In this document: positions 52,905-61,458 of the stretch, piece by piece
How the letters are laid out: every line of letters begins with the position of its first letter
How positions within the stretch are numbered: position 1 is the stretch's first letter
Assembly: GCF_030386795.1 (NCBI RefSeq)
Contig: NZ_JANUQM010000007.1
Span: 310,001-374,000 of the forward strand
DNA length: 64,000 nucleotides
Reading direction: 5' to 3'
From: Streptomyces sp. S.PNR 29
Lineage (GTDB): Bacteria; Actinomycetota; Actinomycetes; Streptomycetales; Streptomycetaceae
Program-made: the position numbers and the translations under genes
Notes under the pieces: model-generated
The model's database searches: none
What the model saw: the letters and a program-made list of their open reading frames with translations, nothing else
What the model was told of the DNA's origin: nothing

Positions 52905-55079
52905 ATGGAACGCATGGAGCACACGAACAACGCGGACCTCCGGACGGCCGCCGACGCGGTCCTCGCCCGTCTCGTCGGCGACACCTCGGGCGCGGCCCGG
53001 CTGCGCGAGGACCAGTGGCGGGCGATCGAGGCGCTGGTCGCCGACCGGCGCCGGGCCCTGGTCGTTCAGCGCACGGGCTGGGGCAAGTCCGCGGTCTACT
53101 TCGTGGCGACGTCCCTGCTGCGGGCCCGGGGCAGTGGCCCCACCGTGATCGTCTCCCCCTTGCTCGCGCTGATGCGCAACCAGGTCGAGGCCGCGGCCCG
53201 GGCCGGCATCCACGCGCGGACCATCAACTCCTCCAACACCGAGGAGTGGGACGCCATCCAGGCCGAGATCGCCGCGGGAGAGGTCGACGTCCTGCTGGTG
53301 AGCCCCGAGCGCCTGAACAACCCGGACTTCCGCGACCAGGTGCTGCCCAAGCTGGCCGCCGCGACCGGGCTCCTCGTGGTGGACGAGGCGCACTGCATCT
53401 CCGACTGGGGCCACGACTTCCGCCCGGACTACCGGCGGCTGCGCACCATGCTCACCGACCTGCCGCCCGGTGTGCCCGTGCTGGCGACCACCGCCACCGC
53501 CAACGCCCGCGTGACCGCCGACGTCGCCGAGCAGCTCGGCACCGGGGGCACGTCTGACGCTCTTGTCCTGCGCGGCCCCCTGGACCGGGACAGCCTGAGC
53601 CTGGGTGTGCTGCGTCTGCCGGACGCCGCCCACCGGATGGCCTGGCTCGCCGACCACCTGGGCGAGCTGCCGGGCTCCGGCATCATCTACACACTCACGG
53701 TGGCCGCCGCCGAGGAGGTCACGGCCTTCCTGCGGCAGCGCGGGCACACCGTCGCCTCCTACACGGGAAAGACGGAGAACGCCGACCGGCAGCAGGCCGA
53801 GGACGACCTCCTCGGCAACAAGGTCAAGGCGCTGATCGCCACGTCGGCGCTCGGCATGGGCTTCGACAAGCCGGACCTGGGCTTCGTGGTCCACCTCGGT
53901 TCGCCGTCCTCCCCCATCGCCTACTACCAGCAGGTCGGCCGCGCCGGTCGCGGTGTCGAGCACGCGGAAGTGCTCCTCCTGCCGGGGAAGGAGGACGAGG
54001 CGATCTGGGAGTACTTCGCCTCGCTGGCCTTCCCGCCGGAAGACCTGGTGCGCCGCACACTCGACATCCTCACGCGCGCGGAGGGGCCCATGTCGCTGCC
54101 CGCCCTGGAACCCCTGGTGGAACTGCGCCGCTCCCGCCTGGAGACCATGCTCAAGGTTCTCGACGTGGACGGAGCCGTCAAGCGGGTCAAGGGCGGCTGG
54201 ATCGCGACCGGCCGGCCGTGGACGTACGACGCGGAGCGGTACGACTGGGTCGCACGGCAGCGGCGGGCCGAACAGCAGGCGATGCGCGATTACGCGTCGA
54301 CGGCGGAGTGCCGGATGGAGTTCCTGCAGCGCCAGCTCGACGACGAGGCGGCCAAGCCCTGCGGCCGCTGCGACAACTGCGCGGGCCCGCGCTTCACCGC
54401 GGACGCCTCCACGGACGCAGTCGACGCCGCGCGCGTCGATCTGGGCCGGGCCGGCGTCGAAGTGGAGCCGCGCCGCATGTGGCCGACCGGGCTTCCGGCG
54501 ATCGGCATCGACCTGAAGGGCCGTATTCCGGCCGGTGAACAGGCCGCCCCCGGGCGGGCTCTGGGGCGCCTGTCGGACATCGGCTGGGGCAACCGGCTGC
54601 GGCCGATGCTCGCGCCGCACGCTCCGGACGGGCCCGTGCCGGACGACGTGGCCAGGGCCGTGGTGAGCGTGCTGGCCGACTGGGCCAAGGGCCCCGGCGG
54701 CTGGGCCACGGGGACGGCGGACGCCCAGCAGCGTCCCGTCGGCGTGGTCACCGTCGCCTCGCGCACGCGGCCACAGCTGATCCACACCCTCGCGGCACGC
54801 ATCGCGGAGATCGGCCGAATGCCGCTGCTGGGCACCGTCGAGTACACGGGCGACGCACCCCGGGCCTCACGGAGCAACAGCGCCCAGCGGCTGAAGGCGC
54901 TCGACGGGGCGCTGACCGTGCCACCCGCCCTCGCCGCCGCTCTCGCCGAGAACCGGGGACCGGTCCTGCTCGTGGACGACTGCACCGAGACCGGCTGGAC
55001 CCTCGCAGTCACGGCCCGCATGCTCCGCCGGGCCGGCGCGGAAGGAGTGTTGCCGCTGGTCCTGGCCGTGCAGGGCTGA
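52905..55079 (+). CDS. RecQ-type ATP-dependent DNA helicase with C-terminal phosphoribosyltransferase-like domain
   Basis: 724 residues. Helicase domain: Walker A QRTGWGKS at 55-62, DEAH at 160-163, the RecQ aromatic loop HDFRPDY, and motif VI QQVGRAGRG. A RecQ zinc-binding segment (AKPCGRCDNC) follows with an upstream Cys. The last ~200 residues contain VLLVDDCTETGWT, similar to the PRPP-binding loop of phosphoribosyltransferases. ATG at 52905 is taken; GTG at 52890 and ATG at 52914 are alternatives and no strong ribosome-binding site decides. Expected role: DNA repair or restart. Confidence 0.88.
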   Translation: MERMEHTNNADLRTAADAVLARLVGDTSGAARLREDQWRAIEALVADRRRALVVQRTGWGKSAVYFVATSLLRARGSGPTVIVSPLLALMRNQVEAAARAGIHARTINSSNTEEWDAIQAEIAAGEVDVLLVSPERLNNPDFRDQVLPKLAAATGLLVVDEAHCISDWGHDFRPDYRRLRTMLTDLPPGVPVLATTATANARVTADVAEQLGTGGTSDALVLRGPLDRDSLSLGVLRLPDAAHRMAWLADHLGELPGSGIIYTLTVAAAEEVTAFLRQRGHTVASYTGKTENADRQQAEDDLLGNKVKALIATSALGMGFDKPDLGFVVHLGSPSSPIAYYQQVGRAGRGVEHAEVLLLPGKEDEAIWEYFASLAFPPEDLVRRTLDILTRAEGPMSLPALEPLVELRRSRLETMLKVLDVDGAVKRVKGGWIATGRPWTYDAERYDWVARQRRAEQQAMRDYASTAECRMEFLQRQLDDEAAKPCGRCDNCAGPRFTADASTDAVDAARVDLGRAGVEVEPRRMWPTGLPAIGIDLKGRIPAGEQAAPGRALGRLSDIGWGNRLRPMLAPHAPDGPVPDDVARAVVSVLADWAKGPGGWATGTADAQQRPVGVVTVASRTRPQLIHTLAARIAEIGRMPLLGTVEYTGDAPRASRSNSAQRLKALDGALTVPPALAAALAENRGPVLLVDDCTETGWTLAVTARMLRRAGAEGVLPLVLAVQG

Positions 55080-55083
55080 CCGC

Positions 55084-55115
55084 ACGGCACACGCTGAGCC
55101 ACGCACGTGTGCCGT
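55084..55115 (+). terminator. Terminator of the RecQ-like helicase gene
   Basis: Arms ACGGCACACG (55084-55093) and CGTGTGCCGT (55106-55115) with a 12-base loop, five bases after the stop. Confidence 0.75.
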
Positions 55116-55435
55116 TCGGCGGAGTCCGTCCCGCGTTGTCCCCCGCCGCAGGCACTGTCCGCCTCCGGACGGCACCTGCCACCATGGCGTACGAACGTGT
55201 CGCGCTCGAACGCCCCATGCGTCACCCGGCAACACGCTGGGTAGGGATATAAGACTCGCATCATCCGATAACGGTCGACGGACTCAATTGCTCGTTGCCG
55301 CAATCAAGTTCGACAGGAAGAATTGAAGTCCGCTCCCGCACGGCTCGTCCGCTACCCGGCAGGGCTTCGCTGCGGTGCGCGCTCCCCCGAATCCGACCCC
55401 GCCCGCTGTATGGGCGCGTAGCCGAAGGGAGGAAC
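55116..55435. other. Upstream region of the 55.4 kb hypothetical gene
   Basis: About 320 bases without a convincing gene. It contains an AT-rich stretch at 55240-55330 with TAGGGATATAAG and CCGATAA, probably promoter sequence. Confidence 0.4.
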
Positions 55436-56050
55436 GTGACCTTCGGATTCGCTCCGTCCTCGGCGGCATCACTGTCGTCGTCCGCCGCTTCCGCCAACCG
55501 CGTGCTCGAACTCGCGGAGTGGGCCGCCGCGGGAATCCCACTCCTGCGCAATCCCCGGGAAGTCGTCAGCGGGCTGCACTCCCGGCATCACCCCAAGCCG
55601 GCGACCGCCATCGTGGCCGTGCTCGATCCGGAAGACCGGCTCTGCGCGAGCGCCTCGTTCACCCGCCGTACGGCCCCGGCCGACGGCTGGATGTTCCGCA
55701 ACGTCCTGCTCGCCCAGCTGCGCCGGGTCATCCCGCACGACCTGCGGCGCCGCACTCCGGTGCGCACCGCCGTACTGCTCTACTGCCGTGAAGGCGACGC
55801 GCGTTGGACGGAGGAGGACGGCGCGTGGATGTGGGGCCTGCGAGACGCCTGCACGCTCCACGGGCTGCGCTGCGGGGCGTACATCACGCTGACGCGTGAC
55901 GGCTGGCAGGTCCTCGGCGAAGGGCGCGGTGGGCGTCGCCCCAGCATGAATTCGGCACCGGAGCCGTTCGCCACCTCCGAGACACCACTCCCGCCGCCGC
56001 GCACCGGCGGCGCTGCTTCCGAGGTACTGCGCCGCGCGGCGGCTCGCTGA
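55436..56050 (+). CDS. Conserved-type protein of unknown function (204 aa)
   Basis: Soluble, no signal peptide. The N-terminus is Ser/Ala-rich (TFGFAPSSAASLSSSAAS), then ELAEWAAAGIPLLRNPREVV, an alpha/beta core with AIVAVLDPEDRLCASASF and a Trp-rich region (GAWMWGLRDACTLHGLRC) before a disordered Pro-rich tail. GTG at 55436 has AAGGGAGG just upstream. I do not recognise the family. It reads as real coding DNA because of the ribosome-binding site and terminator. Confidence 0.65.
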   Translation: MTFGFAPSSAASLSSSAASANRVLELAEWAAAGIPLLRNPREVVSGLHSRHHPKPATAIVAVLDPEDRLCASASFTRRTAPADGWMFRNVLLAQLRRVIPHDLRRRTPVRTAVLLYCREGDARWTEEDGAWMWGLRDACTLHGLRCGAYITLTRDGWQVLGEGRGGRRPSMNSAPEPFATSETPLPPPRTGGAASEVLRRAAAR

Positions 56051-56098
56051 GCAAACTCGGACCAACGAAGACCCCGGCATCACGGGTCCACCGGTACA

Positions 56099-56123
56099 CC
56101 CCGTCGTAGGGCCTACGACGGGG
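56099..56123 (+). terminator. Terminator of the 55.4 kb hypothetical gene
   Basis: Near-perfect palindrome CCCCGTCGTAGG-G-CCTACGACGGGG, 48 bases after the stop. Confidence 0.78.
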
Positions 56124-56220
56124 ACAGCAGGTCCGCAGGCCACCAGGCTCCCCGGCTCCGGGCAACCGCCCTGCTCCCTCCTGGATCCGGCGCCCCGTGC
56201 GGCGAACCCGGGCACGTCAA

Positions 56221-56257
56221 AGGCCCCACCGTGCGGATCACCGGCACGGTGGCGCCT
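56221..56257 (-). terminator. Terminator of the 56.3 kb hypothetical gene
   Basis: Nine-base arms CCACCGTGC / GCACGGTGG with a partly paired extension (AGGC / GCCT), 38 bases after the stop. Confidence 0.65.
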
Positions 56258-56294
56258 ACGCCGTCAGGCGTCCGCCGAGGGGCGACGGAGCGGC

Positions 56295-56927
56295 TCAGAC
56301 GCCCGCGCCCAGCACCGAGTTGATGCGCTGCGGGTCGCCGCAGACGATCAGCAGGGCACCGGCCCGGGAGTGGGCCAGGGACAGCGCGCCGACGGCAGCG
56401 GCTTCGGGACCTCCGTTGACGGCGACCACGACCACCGGCCGTGAGGCAGCCCGGTCCGCGACGGCGGCGTCCGCGTAGAAGACGTCGTCGCCCGCGTCGT
56501 GCTGCGCCCAGTAGGAGGCTTCGCCGAAGGACAGCTCGTGGGCGGCCCACGGATGGGACTCGCCGGTGGTGATCACCAGCACGTCGCCGGGGGCGCGGCC
56601 CGAGTCCAGAAGCAGGTCCACGGCTTCCTCTGCGGCATCGAGGGCGCCTTCGGCCGAGGCCGGGATCAGCTGGATCTGCGGGGTGGCCGAAGCGGCGGCC
56701 GGGGCGGCCGGAGCCGACGGTCCGGGCTTGGGCGCGGGCACGTCACGCGGCGTACGTTGCACCGGCGGCGTGGCCCGGAGCGGGCCGGGACGACCGGGAC
56801 GCGACGGAGCCGCGGGGCGGGGGCCGGGTACGGGGCGGGGGGTCGGCGCGGTGCGGCCGCTGGCCGGAGTGGCGCGGGGACCCTGGGCACTCTCGTGAAT
56901 CTGAGGCTCCTCGGGAATGAGAGGCAT
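56295..56927 (-). CDS. Proline-rich protein of unknown function (210 aa)
   Basis: First ~85 residues Pro/Arg/Ala-rich and disordered; the second half is a compact alpha/beta domain (IQLIPASAEGALDAAEEAVD, VLVITTG, VVVVAVNGGPEAAA, LLIVCGDPQRINSVLG), looking Rossmann-like. No membrane segment. ATG at 56927; in-frame alternatives exist upstream. Located 68 bases after rnhB on the same strand, so probably co-transcribed. Family not recognised. Confidence 0.6.
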   Translation of the reverse strand: MPLIPEEPQIHESAQGPRATPASGRTAPTPRPVPGPRPAAPSRPGRPGPLRATPPVQRTPRDVPAPKPGPSAPAAPAAASATPQIQLIPASAEGALDAAEEAVDLLLDSGRAPGDVLVITTGESHPWAAHELSFGEASYWAQHDAGDDVFYADAAVADRAASRPVVVVAVNGGPEAAAVGALSLAHSRAGALLIVCGDPQRINSVLGAGV

Positions 56928-56995
56928 GAGCTGATGTTTATCAAACGTTGGTACGGCCCGCGTCGGCGGGTGGCACATAAGTGCGAGCGGAATCG

Positions 56996-57697
56996 TCAGA
57001 AATCGAAGCCGAGCTGACCCTCGATTTCCGGAACGCTTCCGTCCGCCCAGCTGCGGGCCTTCTTGAGGTGCCGCCACTGGGGCAGCGCATCAAGATACGC
57101 CCACGACAACCGGTGGTACGGGGTGGGGCCCCGCTCCTCCAGTGCGGCCTTGTGCACGGGAGACGGATACCCGGCGTTGTCCGCAAAACCGAAGTCTGCA
57201 TGGTCGATACCCAGTTCGGCCATCATTTTGTCGCGCTGGACCTTGGCGATCACCGAGGCCGCCGCGACAGCCACGCACGACCGGTCGCCCTTGATCACCG
57301 TACGGACCTGCCAGGGCGACCCGAGATAGTTGTGCTTGCCGTCGAGGATCACCGCATCCGGGCGGATCGGCAGGGCCTCCAGAGCGCGTACCGCCGCCAA
57401 CCGCAGGGCGGCGGTCATGCCCAGGTCGTCGATCTCCTCCGGGGAGGCATGCCCCAGGGCGTACGACGTCACCCACGTCCGCAGCTCCTCGGCGAGCTCG
57501 GTGCGCCGTTTGACGGTGAGCAGCTTCGAGTCGGTGAGGCCTTGGGGCGGCCGACGCAGTCCGGTGATCGCCGCGCAGACGGTGACGGGGCCGGCCCACG
57601 CGCCGCGCCCCACCTCGTCGACACCGGCAATGATCTTCGCTCCGGTCGTGGCGCGAAGGGAGCGCTCGACGGTGTGAGTAGGTGGTTCGTACGGCAT
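56996..57697 (-). CDS. rnhB: Ribonuclease HII
   Basis: 233 residues. Catalytic acids: Asp27 and Glu28 (GVDEVGRGAWAGP), Asp119 (VILDGKH), Asp138 (IKGDRS). AAASVIAKVQRD is the usual family stretch. The motif reads GRGAWAGP rather than the common GRGPLAGP. It removes RNA from RNA-DNA hybrids and single ribonucleotides from DNA. ATG at 57697. Confidence 0.95.
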   Translation of the reverse strand: MPYEPPTHTVERSLRATTGAKIIAGVDEVGRGAWAGPVTVCAAITGLRRPPQGLTDSKLLTVKRRTELAEELRTWVTSYALGHASPEEIDDLGMTAALRLAAVRALEALPIRPDAVILDGKHNYLGSPWQVRTVIKGDRSCVAVAAASVIAKVQRDKMMAELGIDHADFGFADNAGYPSPVHKAALEERGPTPYHRLSWAYLDALPQWRHLKKARSWADGSVPEIEGQLGFDF

Positions 57698-57779
57698 GGC
57701 GCCCTTAGCGTACGCCGCCCGGAACCCGCGGCGACACCCCGGTTTCCCCGAGCGACGTCACGACGCGAACGGGGCCGCC

Positions 57780-58403
57780 TCAAGCGCCGTCGGGCCGCAG
57801 CAGCGGAACCATCAGGTGGTCGATCATGTCCTCGAGTTCCCGGTCGGACCATTCGCATCCGCTAATCTTCGAGCGGTACATCATCATCGCCGGGATAGCA
57901 TCGAAGACGTATCCGTTCGCAGCGCCGGAGCGCACCTCACCCCGCTCTATTCCACGGTCGATGACCTCGCGAAGCATCGCGATGATCGGCTCCACGACCC
58001 CGTCGAAGATCACTCCATGGAAGCGCTCCGCCTGGACGCTGTCGCATTCGTGAATCACTGAACGCAGAGCGAATCCAGGGCGGGAGAACATCGCCTCGCG
58101 CGCTCGCCGACACAGCGCGAACAGGTCCTCGCGCACACTGCCCAGATCGGGAACCTCGTCGAAGCGCGGCAGTCCGGCCCGCAGCGCGTCCGCGACCAGA
58201 TCCTCCTTGGAAGGCCAGCGACGGTAGACCGCCGCCTTTCCCGTCTGGGCGCCGGCGGCGACACCCTCCATCGTGAGGCCGTTCCAGCCGACCGTACTGA
58301 GTTGCTCCAACGCGGCGTCCAGGATCGCGCGTTCGAGCACGGCGCCACGGCGGCGAGGAGCGGCCGCCCGAGCGGAGGCGGCCGCCCAGCGCGAAGTAAC
58401 CAT
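57780..58403 (-). CDS. TetR-family transcriptional repressor
   Basis: 207 residues. HTH at ~27-70 (GVAAGAQTGKAAVYRRWPSKEDLV is the recognition region), then a helical ligand-binding domain with the C-terminal pattern of TetR_C_16-type repressors. ATG at 58403 follows GGAGA. It is divergent from the MFS exporter gene across a spacer with two matching palindromes, so it most likely represses both genes until an inducer, probably the exporter's substrate, binds. Confidence 0.9.
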   Translation of the reverse strand: MVTSRWAAASARAAAPRRRGAVLERAILDAALEQLSTVGWNGLTMEGVAAGAQTGKAAVYRRWPSKEDLVADALRAGLPRFDEVPDLGSVREDLFALCRRAREAMFSRPGFALRSVIHECDSVQAERFHGVIFDGVVEPIIAMLREVIDRGIERGEVRSGAANGYVFDAIPAMMMYRSKISGCEWSDRELEDMIDHLMVPLLRPDGA

Positions 58404-58499
58404 CCGAGTGTCTCCAGCGAGCAGAGGAAGCGGGGATTCCGGGTAAGAGGATGCGCCACGCGGCGGCACAAGGGGGACGGACCGCACGACGAAAAGGCG

Positions 58500-58519
58500 A
58501 GTGAACGCTTGCGTTCACT
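58500..58519. promoter_or_regulatory. TetR operator 1
   Basis: AGTGAACGCTTGCGTTCACT, palindromic except the central two bases, on the tetR-proximal side of the divergent spacer. Confidence 0.85.
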
Positions 58520-58547
58520 GTCCGGGAGTCACTAGCGTTGACGCGAC

Positions 58548-58567
58548 AGTGAACGCCAGCGTTCACT
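58548..58567. promoter_or_regulatory. TetR operator 2 over the MFS promoter
   Basis: AGTGAACGCCAGCGTTCACT, the same half-sites as operator 1. It overlaps the spacer and -10 (TTCACT, 58562-58567) of a promoter with -35 TTGACG (58538-58543), so binding would block the exporter promoter. Confidence 0.85.
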
Positions 58568-58590
58568 AACGCATTTGTGGGGGACCCATA

Positions 58591-60138
58591 GTGACAACCT
58601 CTCAGTTGATCAAGGACCAAAAACCAGGTGCGGCCCGCCGGGAGGGGCATCCCGGCATCGCGCTCACCGTCATCGCGGCCTGCCAACTCATGGTGGTACT
58701 CGACGCGACGATTGTGAACATCGCCCTTCCGCACATTCAAGACGCGCTCAAGTTCAGCACCACCGAACTCACGTGGGTCGTCAGCTCCTACACGCTGACC
58801 TTCGGCGGCCTGCTGCTCCTCGGCGGCCGGGCCGGTGACATCCTCGGCCGTCGCCGGGTCTTCATGACCGGCATCCTGCTCTTCACCTTCGCCTCGCTGC
58901 TCGGCGGATTCGCCCAGGAGCCCTGGCAGTTGCTCGCCGCGCGCGTCCTCCAGGGCGTGGGAGGCGCGATAGCGTCGCCCACCTCGCTGGCGCTCATCAC
59001 CACCACGTTTCCCGAAGGCCCGGAACGCAACCGGGCCTTCGGCGTCTTCGCCGCCGTCTCCGCGGGCGGCGGCGCCATCGGACTGCTCGCGGGCGGCATG
59101 CTCACCGAGTGGCTCGACTGGCGCTGGGTGCTCTTCGTCAACGTGCCGATCGGCGTTCTCATCGCCGTCCTCACGCCGCTGTACATCAGCGAGTCGGAAC
59201 GGCACACCGGACGGTTCGACATCGCGGGCGCCGTGACCTCGACGGCGGGCATGGCGTCCCTCGTCTACGGCTTCATCCGTGCCGCGGACGAGGGGTGGCG
59301 GGACAGTCTGACCATCGGGTCCTTCGGCGCCGCCGTGGTCCTGCTGCTGGCCTTCGCGCTCATCGAGTCCCGGGCCAAGGAGCCGATCACACCGCTGAGG
59401 ATGTTCGCCGACCGGAACCGCTCCGGCACATACGTGATCATGTTGAGCCTGGCCGCGGCGATGTTCGGCATGTTCTTCTACATCGTGCTCTTCGTGCAGA
59501 ACGTGCTGGGGTACAGCCCGATCGAGGCGGGCCTCGCCTTCCTGCCGGTGACGGTCGTGATCGCGCTCGGCGCGGGACTGTCGCAGCGTTTCCTGCCCGT
59601 CTTCGGCCCCAAACCGTTCATGCTCGTGGGTGCGACGCTCGTCGCCACCGGGCTGGCCTGGCAGACCCTGCTCAGCTCCGACAGCTCGTACGTCGGCGGG
59701 ATTCTCGGACCGATGCTCGTCTTCGGCTTCGGCATGGGCCTGAACTTCGTGACACTGACCCTCACAGCGGTCTCCGGTGTCGCCCAGCACGAGGCGGGCG
59801 CGGCGTCCGGATTGCTCAACGCCACGCAGCAGGTGGGCGGTTCGCTCGGCCTGTCCATCCTGACGACCGTGTTCGGCACGGCCAGCAGGGACGAGGCGGA
59901 GAAGCAGCTGCCGAACTTCCTCGCCAACGCCTCCGCGGAACAGAAGACGGAGTTCGCCACGTCGCACCAGCTGCCCGCACCCTGGGGGCACGAGGTGCTC
60001 GCCCAGGGCATCTCGACGGCCTTCATCCCGGCGGCCGCGATGGCCGTCCTCGCCCTGTCCACCGCCTGGCTGGTGATCCGGGTCCGCAAGAGCGACCTTG
60101 AGGCACTCTCCGGCTCGGCCGGCCCGGGCGTCGGCTGA
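58591..60138 (+). CDS. MFS exporter, DHA2 (14-helix) type
   Basis: 515 residues, about 14 membrane helices. Motif A GGRAGDILGRRR after helix 2, and antiporter motif C-like AVSAGGGAIGLLAGG. ATIVNIALPHIQ in helix 1 is typical of DHA2 drug exporters. The GTG start follows GGGGG. Control by the divergent TetR gene. It likely exports a toxic or signalling compound; none can be named. Confidence 0.9.
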   Translation: MTTSQLIKDQKPGAARREGHPGIALTVIAACQLMVVLDATIVNIALPHIQDALKFSTTELTWVVSSYTLTFGGLLLLGGRAGDILGRRRVFMTGILLFTFASLLGGFAQEPWQLLAARVLQGVGGAIASPTSLALITTTFPEGPERNRAFGVFAAVSAGGGAIGLLAGGMLTEWLDWRWVLFVNVPIGVLIAVLTPLYISESERHTGRFDIAGAVTSTAGMASLVYGFIRAADEGWRDSLTIGSFGAAVVLLLAFALIESRAKEPITPLRMFADRNRSGTYVIMLSLAAAMFGMFFYIVLFVQNVLGYSPIEAGLAFLPVTVVIALGAGLSQRFLPVFGPKPFMLVGATLVATGLAWQTLLSSDSSYVGGILGPMLVFGFGMGLNFVTLTLTAVSGVAQHEAGAASGLLNATQQVGGSLGLSILTTVFGTASRDEAEKQLPNFLANASAEQKTEFATSHQLPAPWGHEVLAQGISTAFIPAAAMAVLALSTAWLVIRVRKSDLEALSGSAGPGVG

Positions 60139-60537
60139 CCGGAGTGCGGCACCGCAGGCCGGCCCTGGCCCGCGGACGGACGTCACGAGGCCCCGTAGGC
60201 ACCTTCGGCCCACGACCGGCCACGGATGGCCCGGCCTCGTCCCGGAGACGGACGGCGAGGCCGGCGGTCCGGCCATCCGCACGCGGCCCGCGCGACACGC
60301 CGCGCGGGCCGCGATGGCATACGGCAGGCGCAAGGAGACCCGACCCGGCACGGCCACGACGCGCTGGAGCAACAGCAACGCGCCTGCAATGAGCAGAACT
60401 TCCATGACACCCCCCTGCCACGCTCGCGAACCACTCCGCATGCACGGGCCTCACACCTCACAGAGCGGATGCCACGACAACGTGCACTCGGTCACGGAGA
60501 GTTCCCGATACGCACAGAGAGTTTCCGAGGGGCCGCG
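60139..60537. other. Intergenic region downstream of the MFS exporter
   Basis: About 400 bases containing the MFS terminator. A leftward frame from 60405 (MEVLLIAGALLLLQRVVAVP) runs across the terminator and on into the MFS gene and is not called. No other gene seen. Confidence 0.45.
60283..60312 (+). terminator. Terminator of the MFS exporter gene
   Basis: Perfect 12-bp arms GCGGCCCGCGCG / CGCGCGGGCCGC, loop of six. Confidence 0.75.
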
Positions 60538-61446
60538 CTACGCCGTCGTAGGCACCCAGTCCGGCAGCGCCTCGGTCCGCTCCAGCCACTCCGCGGGCGG
60601 CGATCCCGCCTTGCCGGAGGCGAGCACTCCGCCGACGATGGCGCAGGTCGTGTCCACGTCCCCGCCAACCTGCGCAGTCGTCCAGAACGCCTGCTCGTAG
60701 TCATCGAGAGCCCGCGCGGCAGACCAGAGCGCGAAGGGCACCGTGTCATGGGCCGACGTACGCCGCCCGCACCCCAGTACGGCCGCGACCGTGGTCGGGT
60801 CCCCGTAGTCGAGCATGTCCCGGGCGCGCCGGAGCCCCGCGCCGACCGCGCTCCGCTTCGGCACCAGCCCGATCACACCGTCGAGGAGCGCCTCGGGGCC
60901 CGGCGGGCCGACAGGGGCGGCGACCAGCGCGGCTGCCGCTGCGACGGCCATGGCGCCGACCACGGCCTCCCGGTGCTGGTGGGTGGTGTACGCCGAGATC
61001 TCCGCCTGGTGGGTCGCCTGCTCCGGGTCGTCCGCGTACCAGGCCCCCAGAGGTGCGATCCGCATCGCGGCACCGTTGCCCCAGGAGCCCTGTCCCTTGA
61101 AGAGCGCCGCGGCGAGTTCCCGCCAGTCCTCGCCCTCGCGGACCAGCCGCAGCAGGCGGCCCACCGCCGGTCCGTAGCCCCGGTCGAAATCGTGGTGCAC
61201 GGCGAACGAACGCGCCAGGGCGTCCTGGTCGATGCGCTGGTGGGCGGCCAGGACCGCGACCACGGAGCAGGCCATCTCCGTGTCGTCCGTCCACTGCCAG
61301 GGCCCCGCCGGCACCGTGCGGTGCTTCAGCAGCGGGTAGTTCACCGGCACGAAGAACTGTGAGCCCAGCGCGTCCCCCACCGACAGTCCGCGCAGGCTGG
61401 CCAGGGCGCGCTCCAGGCGCCCGTCGGGAGAGGAGTCAGCGGTCAT
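60538..61446 (-). CDS. ADP-ribosylglycohydrolase family protein
   Basis: 302 residues, DraG/ARH fold. Metal-binding acidic residues appear in WTDDTEM (54-55) and GGDVDTTC near the C-terminus. Early GLSVGDALGSQF is family-typical. It would cleave ADP-ribose from modified proteins or small molecules; the substrate is unknown. ATG. The next gene upstream, the histidine phosphatase, is 12 bases away, so they are co-transcribed. Confidence 0.88.
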   Translation of the reverse strand: MTADSSPDGRLERALASLRGLSVGDALGSQFFVPVNYPLLKHRTVPAGPWQWTDDTEMACSVVAVLAAHQRIDQDALARSFAVHHDFDRGYGPAVGRLLRLVREGEDWRELAAALFKGQGSWGNGAAMRIAPLGAWYADDPEQATHQAEISAYTTHQHREAVVGAMAVAAAAALVAAPVGPPGPEALLDGVIGLVPKRSAVGAGLRRARDMLDYGDPTTVAAVLGCGRRTSAHDTVPFALWSAARALDDYEQAFWTTAQVGGDVDTTCAIVGGVLASGKAGSPPAEWLERTEALPDWVPTTA

Positions 61447-61458
61447 CGCCCTGCCACT

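Noticed and set aside
51428..53557. Plus-strand open frame spanning the DUF4192 and helicase genes
   Set aside because: Crosses two real genes and their divergent promoters; not coding.
52887..54785. Long minus-strand open frame opposite the RecQ-type helicase gene
   Set aside because: Antisense shadow; helicase motifs on the other strand are complete.
60193..60405. Possible small hydrophobic protein starting MEVLLIAGALLLLQ on the minus strand
   Set aside because: It reads straight through the MFS terminator hairpin and has no stop until deep inside the MFS gene.
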